Made by a program: the position numbers and the translations under genes | From: Flavobacteriales bacterium | GTDB lineage: Bacteria > Bacteroidota > Bacteroidia > Flavobacteriales_G > NORP312 | Length of the DNA stretch: 34,046 nucleotides | NCBI GenBank assembly: GCA_018669945.1 | Contig: JABHTA010000147.1 | Coordinates: forward strand, 1 to 34,046 | Direction: 5' to 3' | Notes under the pieces: model-generated | What the model was told of the DNA's origin: nothing | Seen by the model: the letters and a program-made list of their open reading frames with translations, nothing else | Databases searched by the model: none | Shown here: piece by piece, positions 16,513 through 22,763 of the stretch | How the letters are laid out: every line of letters begins with the position of its first letter | Numbering within the stretch: the stretch's first letter is position 1

Positions 16513-17613
16513 ATGGTAAGTTTTTGTAATCAAATATATTTTGGGAACTCTGGATTAGATTATTGTTGGCTTATTAGCGCTATTCTGATCGGTCTAGTTT
16601 TCCAAAAATACGCATCTAAACTAATTAGCAACCTTATCTTTAAAATAATCAGCAAGCAAACGGCTAGCATTTCAAAAGAAGAATTATACACACTACTTCA
16701 TAAACCTCTCTCTTGGTTTATCATGCTTATTATTATTTATGTTGCTTCTTCTCATATTCATTTTCCAGTTACTTGGAACTTAGTAGATAAAAATGAATTT
16801 GGAGTTCGAATGCTGTTATCCAAATCTTATCAACTATTCTTAATTAGCACAATTACTTGGATTGGTCTACGTACCCTAGAATTTTTAATGTTAATTCTCG
16901 TAAGAAAAGCTGAAAAAACAGATGGTAAACAAGATGACCAAATTATCGGATTTGCAAAAGAAATCATCAAAATAGTAATAATCATTTTTGCAATTTTTAT
17001 TATCTTAGGTAACGTTTTCGGAATTGAAATGGGACCACTTCTTGCTGGCCTTGGTGTTGGAGGATTGGCACTGGCACTTGCCGCGAAAGAAAGTTTAGAA
17101 AATTTATTAAGTTCATTCACAATCTTCTTTGACAAACCATTTGTATTGGGCGACACTGTTAAAGTTGGCGGTTTGGTTGGAACTGTAGAAAAAGTTGGCT
17201 TTAGGAGTTCTCGGCTTCGAACACCAGAAAAAAGTTATGTTACTGTACCAAACAAAAAAATGATTGATGCTGAACTTGATAACCTATCGCTAAGAACTTT
17301 TAGAAGAGTGAATCAAACAATTGGTTTAGTTTATAGCACTCCTATCAATTCAATTCAATTAATAGTAAACGAAATTCAAAAATTACTTGATGAACACTCT
17401 CATACAAATCAAGATGGAAAAGCTAGATTTACAGATTTTGGTGCTAGTTCATTAGATATTATGGTCAACTACTATGTAGATACTATGGATTGGAGTACTT
17501 ACCTCGATGTAAAGCAGGAAATTAATTATAAAATAATGGAGATTGTTGATAAATACGGAAGCGATTTTGCCTTCCCCACTCAAACAATTCTTGTAGAAAA
17601 TCAAAATTCTTAG
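16513..17613 (+). CDS. Mechanosensitive ion channel, MscS family
   Basis: 366 residues. MscS channels open under membrane tension to release solutes after osmotic downshift. Hydrophobic segments lie near 18-32, 66-80, 105-130 and 150-167, followed by the pore helix GPLLAGLGVGGLALALAAKE (174-193), rich in Gly and Ala as expected. The beta domain follows: FFDKPFVLGDTVKVGGLVGTVEKVGFRSSRLRT (205-237) and YVTVPNKKMID. The C-terminal alpha/beta part runs to the end. The extra N-terminal helices make it a five-helix variant rather than the three-helix E. coli MscS type. It is one base after the dehydrogenase and three bases before nhaD, so all three should share a transcript. Confidence 0.92.
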   Translation: MVSFCNQIYFGNSGLDYCWLISAILIGLVFQKYASKLISNLIFKIISKQTASISKEELYTLLHKPLSWFIMLIIIYVASSHIHFPVTWNLVDKNEFGVRMLLSKSYQLFLISTITWIGLRTLEFLMLILVRKAEKTDGKQDDQIIGFAKEIIKIVIIIFAIFIILGNVFGIEMGPLLAGLGVGGLALALAAKESLENLLSSFTIFFDKPFVLGDTVKVGGLVGTVEKVGFRSSRLRTPEKSYVTVPNKKMIDAELDNLSLRTFRRVNQTIGLVYSTPINSIQLIVNEIQKLLDEHSHTNQDGKARFTDFGASSLDIMVNYYVDTMDWSTYLDVKQEINYKIMEIVDKYGSDFAFPTQTILVENQNS

Positions 17614-17616
17614 CAG

Positions 17617-19080
17617 ATGTATATTTTAATGGTAATTGTATTTGTTGTAGGTTATTTAGCAATAGCCCTAGAACACCCGATAAAAATTGACAAAGCTGCA
17701 TCTGCATTATTAACAGGTGTACTATGTTGGACGGTGTTGGTTTTTGGTGCTGGGGACATTCTCAATATTGACATGGGACATTCTATTTCTCAGCTCATAG
17801 AACAAGGTGAGTTATTGTTGAAAAGTACGGACAAACATTGGCATGAATTGGGGCATTATATTAGTGGTGGTGTATATGAATATCGAGGTGATGAAACAAC
17901 TCCATACGTTATCGGACATTTCATTAACCACGAACTATTGCATCACTTAAGTGAAATTGCAAGTATTTTATTTTTCCTTTTAGGTGCCATGACTATTGTG
18001 GAACTCATTGATGCTCATGAAGGATTTGCAGTTGTAACAGATAAAATTACGACAACAAGTAGAGTGAAATTATTATGGATTATCTGTATAATTACGTTCT
18101 TCTTCTCTGCTGCTTTGGACAACTTAACTACAGCAATTGTAATGGCTGCATTACTAAAAAAATTATTAAAAGGAAAAGAAGACATAATGTTATTTGGTGG
18201 AATGGTTGTAATTGCTGCCAACGCAGGGGGAGCTTGGTCCCCAATTGGTGATGTAACAACTATAATGTTATGGATTAAAGGTCAAATAACCGCACCAGTA
18301 GTAATCGGCACATTAATCATTCCAAGTATGGTTTGTGCGTTAGTTCCATTAATATATCTTTCTTTTACTCTTAAGGGTAATGTCAAAAGTAAATTAGGGA
18401 TGGTTGAATCTGAGCATCTAACAAACCCTACTACCCCAGCTGAGCGTAATACCGTTTTCTTTACTGGACTTGCTTGCCTCCTTTTTGTTCCTGTCTTCAA
18501 AACTATTACACACCTAGAACCATTTATGGGAATACTATTTGGGCTTGGTGTGCTTTGGACTCTTACAGAAATAATGCACCGATCTAAGAATCATGAAGAA
18601 AAATCTGAAAAATCTGTTCTCGGGGCTTTAAAAAAAGTTGATACTGCCAGTGTATTCTTTTTTATGGGAATTTTAACTGCGGTAGCTGCACTCCAAACTG
18701 CTGGGCATTTAGTTGAAATGGCAGCTTTCCTTCAAACAAGCATTGGAGATATTTACGTTATTAATTTAGCTATTGGTCTTTTGTCGTCAATTGTTGACAA
18801 TGTACCTCTTGTTGCAGGCGCTATTGGAATGTACGAAATTGCACCTTTAGGGTCAACAGGGGAAGCTGCTTTTTTTATGGTCGATGGTGCTTTCTGGAAA
18901 TTTTTAGCCTACTGCGCTGGCACTGGGGGCAGCTGCCTTATCATTGGCTCTGCCGCGGGTGTTGCAATAATGGGCATATTAAAGATTGACTTTATCTGGT
19001 ACTTGAAAAAGATTTCAGGACTAGCTTTTGCTGGATATATAGCCGGTGCAGCAACCTACTATGTAATGTTCGCTTTGTAA
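17617..19080 (+). CDS. nhaD: Na+/H+ antiporter, NhaD family
   Basis: 487 residues, about 12 hydrophobic segments, ion-transporter superfamily. NhaD exports sodium (and lithium) in exchange for protons. Family features: AIALEHPIKIDKAASALLTG (15-34), EIASILFFLLGAMTIVELID (113-132), ITFFFSAALDNLTTAIVMAALL (159-180), IAANAGGAWSPIGDVTTIMLW, and SSIVDNVPLVAGAIGMY in the second half. Between the first helices, residues 57-112 form a hydrophilic loop with many His (HWHELGH, then GHFINHELLHH), which probably faces the periplasm. The gene follows mscS after three bases. No -7 element lies directly upstream, supporting expression from the promoter at 15233. There is no clear terminator in the 111 bases downstream. 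Confidence 0.92.
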   Translation: MYILMVIVFVVGYLAIALEHPIKIDKAASALLTGVLCWTVLVFGAGDILNIDMGHSISQLIEQGELLLKSTDKHWHELGHYISGGVYEYRGDETTPYVIGHFINHELLHHLSEIASILFFLLGAMTIVELIDAHEGFAVVTDKITTTSRVKLLWIICIITFFFSAALDNLTTAIVMAALLKKLLKGKEDIMLFGGMVVIAANAGGAWSPIGDVTTIMLWIKGQITAPVVIGTLIIPSMVCALVPLIYLSFTLKGNVKSKLGMVESEHLTNPTTPAERNTVFFTGLACLLFVPVFKTITHLEPFMGILFGLGVLWTLTEIMHRSKNHEEKSEKSVLGALKKVDTASVFFFMGILTAVAALQTAGHLVEMAAFLQTSIGDIYVINLAIGLLSSIVDNVPLVAGAIGMYEIAPLGSTGEAAFFMVDGAFWKFLAYCAGTGGSCLIIGSAAGVAIMGILKIDFIWYLKKISGLAFAGYIAGAATYYVMFAL

Positions 19081-19191
19081 TACATTGGAATAAAACTAAC
19101 ATTCTTCTGTTTACAATTAGAGTAAACCGTTTTGTCTTTAAACTAAGATTGATAGTAGCTTAGCCAAAAGTTGAAATTAACCTTTAATTGT

Positions 19192-19893
19192 ATGTTACTA
19201 GATATCAACGTTGCAAGCGACACTTTAAACTCTGCACTAACTGAAGGCGCTATAGAATCATCTTACGAAGAAACCATATCGGTTTTAGAACTCATTGCCA
19301 ATGGTGGTGTATTTATCATGGGTCCTCTTGGAATTTTGTCAATTCTAGCGATATATATTTTCGTTGAGCGGTTTTTAGCCATTCAAAAAGCATCTAAAGA
19401 AGACCCTAATTTCATGAATCAAATTCGTGACAATATTCATGATGGTAAAATAGATGCGGCCCAAAATTTATGTGTGAGCACTGAAGGACCATTTGCACGG
19501 ATGATTAATAAGGGGATAAAACGAATCGGCAAGCCACTAGCAGATATTAGTGCCGCAATTGAAAATGATGGCCGATTAGAAGTGTATCAGTTAGAAAAGA
19601 ATCTGGCCTCGCTTGCTACAATATCTGGAGCAGCTCCAATGATTGGGTTTTTAGGAACCGTAATTGGCATGATTAATACCTTCCACGGCATGTACACTGG
19701 AGGAAATGGGGTACAAATAGACCAATTGGCTGGAGGAATCATGCAAGCAATGGTAACCACTGCCGCTGGCTTAGTTATTGGAATTGTTGCCTACGTTGGT
19801 TACAATATTTTAGTGGTAAAAGTAGAGTCGGTGGTCAATAAAATGGAAGCAAGAACTATTGAATTTATGGACGTTTTACAAGAGCCATCATAA
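19192..19893 (+). CDS. exbB: MotA/TolQ/ExbB proton channel family protein
   Basis: 233 residues from the ATG at 19192; an in-frame TTG at 19171 would add seven. ExbB is the scaffold of the inner-membrane motor that uses the proton gradient to energise TonB. An N-terminal periplasmic stretch of about 35 residues precedes the first membrane segment, GGVFIMGPLGILSILAIYIF, ending in VERFLAIQKA. A cytoplasmic domain follows (residues 58-140). The second and third segments contain LATISGAAPMIGFLGTVIGM and AMVTTAAGLVIGIVAYVGYN, the MotA/ExbB signature. The order exbB-exbD-tonB with gaps of two and three bases points to one functional complex. TolQ is the alternative, but the tonB neighbour favours ExbB. 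Confidence 0.9.
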   Translation: MLLDINVASDTLNSALTEGAIESSYEETISVLELIANGGVFIMGPLGILSILAIYIFVERFLAIQKASKEDPNFMNQIRDNIHDGKIDAAQNLCVSTEGPFARMINKGIKRIGKPLADISAAIENDGRLEVYQLEKNLASLATISGAAPMIGFLGTVIGMINTFHGMYTGGNGVQIDQLAGGIMQAMVTTAAGLVIGIVAYVGYNILVVKVESVVNKMEARTIEFMDVLQEPS

Positions 19894-19895
19894 TT

Positions 19896-20291
19896 ATGGG
19901 GATTAAAAGCAGAAATAAAATAGAAGCAAGTTTCAACATGTCGTCAATGACCGACATAGTTTTTCTATTGCTCGTTTTCTTTATCATAGCCTCCACTCTT
20001 ATAACACCAAATGCTTTGAACATTATCTTACCTAAAGCTTCCGATACTCCTCAACAAAATTTACCAACAACTGTTGAAATTCAAGCTGATGGTATTTATG
20101 CTTTAGATGGCAATGTTATTGCTATTAACCAATTAGAACCTTCATTGATTTCCGCATTAAGCAATAAAGAGAAACCTGGAATCGTTTTAAAGGCTGACAA
20201 AGATGTTGTTCTAGACTATATTGTTCCAGTAATGGAAATAGCTAACCGAAATAAATTTAGCTTAGTACTGGCAACCGATTCGAAAAAATAA
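19896..20291 (+). CDS. exbD: Biopolymer transport protein ExbD/TolR family
   Basis: 131 residues. One membrane helix near the N-terminus, SMTDIVFLLLVFFIIASTLI (17-36), contains Asp20, the conserved residue of the proton path. A short cytoplasmic tail (MGIKSRNKIEASFNM) precedes it and a periplasmic domain of about 95 residues follows, with the typical VEIQADGIYALDGNVI and KPGIVLKADKDVVLDYIVPVME. It is two bases after exbB and three before tonB. TolR is hard to exclude from sequence alone. Confidence 0.92.
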   Translation: MGIKSRNKIEASFNMSSMTDIVFLLLVFFIIASTLITPNALNIILPKASDTPQQNLPTTVEIQADGIYALDGNVIAINQLEPSLISALSNKEKPGIVLKADKDVVLDYIVPVMEIANRNKFSLVLATDSKK

Positions 20292-20294
20292 TTA

Positions 20295-21077
20295 ATGTCA
20301 TACACCACAGAGCAAAAAACGGGAGCAATTACCACAGTAGTTTTTCACGCTGTCCTTTTATTGCTGTTTCTAATATTTGGTCTTACATATGTTGTTCCAG
20401 AACCATTAACTGGTATTCCTATTAGCTTTGGAAATAGTGCAGATGGCGGTGGTGAGCTTGAGCCACAAGAAAGCTCAGCCCCAGTAGAAAGTGATCAACA
20501 GATTGAAGAAGTCGCAGAAACAACTCCTGTTGAAGCTTCTACACCTAACGAAAAAGTACTCACGCAAGAAGCTGTCGAAACGGTTCATGTGCCTACTGCT
20601 GAAGAAATTGCTGAGAAGAAAAGGAAAGAAGAACAAGCTGAAATTACTCGTAAAGAAGCTGAAGCTAAAGCAATTGCAGATGCCAGAGCAGATGTATTTA
20701 AGCAGGCCCAGGGGAATGGAGATACTCAAGGGGCTACAGACCAAGGAAGTCCTGACGGAAACACGGGCACGAACTCTGGCGCCCCTGGAAACAGAGATGA
20801 TGGTACGGTACGCCATAATTTCACAAACAGAAGTCTACTTTCTACACCCAAAATCATTGACAACTCTCAAGATGAAGGTAAAGTTGTAGTAGATATCGTT
20901 GTCGACAAAAATGGAAATGTGATTAAAGCTACCCCTGGAGCTAAAGGGTCTAACACTAACAATACCAACTTATTTAACAAATCAAAGAAGGCCGCATTAA
21001 ATACTAAATTCAGTCCAAATTCTAATGCCCCTGCAGAACAATACGGAACACTAACGTTCGTGTTTGTTTTAGAATAA
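20295..21077 (+). CDS. tonB: TonB family energy transducer
   Basis: 260 residues. A single N-terminal membrane helix (about 12-33, VVFHAVLLLLFLIFGLTYVV) is followed by a periplasmic linker. The linker has an acidic part, then a Glu/Lys/Ala-rich stretch from about 97 to 137 (EEIAEKKRKEEQAEITRKEA) likely to form a helix, then a Gly/Asn/Asp-rich flexible region (140-170). This replaces the Pro-rich spacer of enterobacterial TonB. The C-terminal domain is short: GKVVVDIVVDKNGNVIKATPG and the closing YGTLTFVFVLE. The last part is characteristic of Bacteroidota TonB-like proteins. TolA-like function cannot be excluded. The stop is six bases before folC. Confidence 0.82.
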   Translation: MSYTTEQKTGAITTVVFHAVLLLLFLIFGLTYVVPEPLTGIPISFGNSADGGGELEPQESSAPVESDQQIEEVAETTPVEASTPNEKVLTQEAVETVHVPTAEEIAEKKRKEEQAEITRKEAEAKAIADARADVFKQAQGNGDTQGATDQGSPDGNTGTNSGAPGNRDDGTVRHNFTNRSLLSTPKIIDNSQDEGKVVVDIVVDKNGNVIKATPGAKGSNTNNTNLFNKSKKAALNTKFSPNSNAPAEQYGTLTFVFVLE

Positions 21078-21083
21078 TACTAA

Positions 21084-22337
21084 ATGAATTATCAGCAAAC
21101 TTTGGACTATTTATATAGTCAGCTCCCGATGTATCAAAGGATTGGAAAAGTAGCTTACAAAGCTGATCTATCAAATACAATTGCTCTTTGCAAAGCTCTT
21201 GGAAATCCAGAAAGAAACTTCAAATCTGTTCATGTAGCAGGCACAAACGGAAAGGGTTCTACATCGCACATGATTGCCTCAATTCTTCACGAGGCTGGCT
21301 ACAAAGTAGGTCTTTACACCTCCCCACACCTTGTCGATTTTAGAGAAAGAGTAAAAATTAATGGCGCCATGATTCCAAAAAAAAATGTGGTTGATTTCAT
21401 TAGATCATACAAAGGGCAATTCGAAAATATTGGGCTTTCATTTTTTGAAATGACAGTTGGAATGGCTTTTGATTATTTCTCTAAAGAAAAAGTAGATATT
21501 GCTATTATCGAAACTGGTCTCGGTGGGCGACTGGATTCAACCAACGTTATTACACCTGAATTATCGATTATTACAAATATTAGTCTAGACCATACACAGT
21601 TTTTAGGCAACACTCTGCAAAAAATTGCAAAAGAAAAGGCCGGCATAATAAAACAATGTACTCCTGTTGTTATAGGTGAAACTCAAGAAGAAACTAAGGC
21701 CATTTTTATTGAAAAAGCCCATAAGCTAAGCGCTCCGATACTATTTGCAGACGAACAGCCATTGGATAGTTTAGCTTTAAACCCTATTATATCCTACCAG
21801 AAAAAAAACGAACAAACTACTCTTGTTTCTATTAATCAATTGATAAAAATAGGGTGGGTCATTAATGAGGATGCAATCAAAAGTGGGCTATCTAACGTCA
21901 TTAAAAAAACAGGTCTGCAAGGCCGCTGGCAGACTTTACAAATTGACCCAGTTGTAATTTGCGATACTGGCCATAATGATGCAGGAATTAAATTAATTCT
22001 AGAAGAAATTCCGAAAATGATATACAAAAAACTTCATTTCGTACTTGGAGTCGTGAATGACAAAAATATAAGTCAAATTTTATCATTACTTCCGACAGAT
22101 GCAGAGTACTATTTTTGCAAAGCGAATATACCAAGAGCATTAAACGAAATCAAACTGCATAATGCTGCTTCGCAAATTGGACTTAATGGCACTAGATTCT
22201 CCAATGTTTTTTCTGCTATATCTGCAGCAAATAAACGAGCAGATTCGGACGATTTAATTTTTATTGGAGGCAGCGCATTCGTTGTTGCAGAAGCACTTCA
22301 AAATAATAAAGAATTGTTTGGAGGTCGTGTCAATTAA
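21084..22337 (+). CDS. folC: Bifunctional folylpolyglutamate synthase / dihydrofolate synthase
   Basis: 417 residues. FolC joins glutamate to dihydropteroate and lengthens the glutamate tail of folates. It belongs to the Mur ligase superfamily: VHVAGTNGKGSTSHMIASIL (49-68) is the ATP loop, LYTSPHLVDFRERVKING follows, and EMTVGMAFDYF, IIETGLGGRLDSTN and ITNISLDHTQFLG lie in the central domain. The C-terminal domain begins near LQGRWQTL, with ICDTGHNDAGIK. It follows tonB by six bases; the functional link is not obvious and may reflect only shared transcription. The end of the gene contains the TTTG of the promoter for the first tRNA-Val. Confidence 0.95.
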   Translation: MNYQQTLDYLYSQLPMYQRIGKVAYKADLSNTIALCKALGNPERNFKSVHVAGTNGKGSTSHMIASILHEAGYKVGLYTSPHLVDFRERVKINGAMIPKKNVVDFIRSYKGQFENIGLSFFEMTVGMAFDYFSKEKVDIAIIETGLGGRLDSTNVITPELSIITNISLDHTQFLGNTLQKIAKEKAGIIKQCTPVVIGETQEETKAIFIEKAHKLSAPILFADEQPLDSLALNPIISYQKKNEQTTLVSINQLIKIGWVINEDAIKSGLSNVIKKTGLQGRWQTLQIDPVVICDTGHNDAGIKLILEEIPKMIYKKLHFVLGVVNDKNISQILSLLPTDAEYYFCKANIPRALNEIKLHNAASQIGLNGTRFSNVFSAISAANKRADSDDLIFIGGSAFVVAEALQNNKELFGGRVN

Positions 22338-22347
22338 TATATATTTG
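22317..22347 (+). promoter_or_regulatory. Promoter for the first tRNA-Val
   Basis: TTTG at 22317-22320, a 19-base spacer and TATATTTG at 22340-22347 match the Bacteroidota consensus exactly. The tRNA begins at 22361, 13 bases after the element. The -33 part lies inside the last codons of folC. Confidence 0.8.
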
Positions 22348-22360
22348 CACTCCGAATTTA

Positions 22361-22435
22361 GGGCGATTAGCTCAGTTGGTTCAGAGCACCTCGTTTACAC
22401 CGAGGGGGTCGGGAGTTCGAATCTCTCATCGCCCA
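22361..22435 (+). tRNA. tRNA-Val (anticodon UAC)
   Basis: 75 bases. The acceptor arms GGGCGAT and ATCGCCC pair fully, followed by discriminator A. The D-arm is GCTC/GAGC, the anticodon arm CCTCG/CGAGG encloses the loop TTTACAC with anticodon TAC, and the T-arm is GGGAG-TTCGAAT-CTCTC (with one G-T pair). The 3' CCA is not encoded. It has its own upstream promoter and downstream terminator. Confidence 0.96.
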
Positions 22436-22436
22436 C

Positions 22437-22468
22437 AAAAAGCCTCATAAAAGTGTGGGGCTTTTTTT
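22437..22468 (+). terminator. Rho-independent terminator after tRNA-Val (UAC)
   Basis: The arm AAAAAGCCTCA (22437-22447) pairs with TGGGGCTTTTT (22456-22466), one G-T pair, eight-base loop, T run to 22468. It begins two bases after the tRNA. Confidence 0.88.
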
Positions 22469-22546
22469 ATTACTCATCATTTAATAAATGAACAATTATA
22501 TTTGTGTTGAAATTTAATTTCACCTGAATTAATCTATTATACTAGA

Positions 22547-22621
22547 GGGCTATTAACTCAGTTGGTTTAGAGTGTTACCTTGACAGGGTAGAAGTCACTG
22601 GTTCGAATCCAGTATAGCCCA
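22547..22621 (+). tRNA. tRNA-Val (anticodon GAC)
   Basis: 75 bases. The acceptor arms GGGCTAT and ATAGCCC pair fully, followed by discriminator A. The D-arm is ACTC/GAGT, the anticodon arm TTACC/GGTAG (one G-T) encloses TTGACAG with anticodon GAC, and the T-arm is ACTGG-TTCGAAT-CCAGT. No encoded CCA. A TATATTTG at 22497-22504 upstream may be its promoter, though it is 42 bases away and has no clear -33 element. Confidence 0.95.
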
Positions 22622-22632
22622 CATAAAACAAA

Positions 22633-22662
22633 AAAAAACCTCATTAGGATATGTGGTTTTTT
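22633..22662 (+). terminator. Rho-independent terminator after tRNA-Val (GAC)
   Basis: AAAAAACCTCAT (22633-22644) faces ATGTGGTTTTTT (22651-22662), pairing except for one T-T mismatch, with six-base loop TAGGAT and a T run inside the right arm. The stem is weaker than that after the first tRNA. Confidence 0.75.
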
Positions 22663-22763
22663 AATCACTAAGGTTTTTAAAAAACGATACGGGCTCAAAG
22701 CAAAAATGAGTTAAGCTTCTCGATTCAGTAGAATTCTTTTTATATTGCTCAAAATTTGAAGCT

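Noticed and set aside
19100-19140. Small hairpin GTTTAC...GTAAAC after nhaD as a terminator
   Set aside because: Only six AT-rich pairs and no proper T run directly after the stem; too weak to call.
20475-20889. Open frames of 113 and 132 residues on opposite strands inside tonB
   Set aside because: They arise from the low-complexity Glu/Lys/Ala linker of TonB, have strongly biased composition and no recognisable features; tonB in the main frame explains the sequence.
22264-22491. 75-codon plus-strand frame across the end of folC and the tRNA
   Set aside because: It runs through the tRNA-Val gene and its terminator and overlaps folC; it is an accidental frame.
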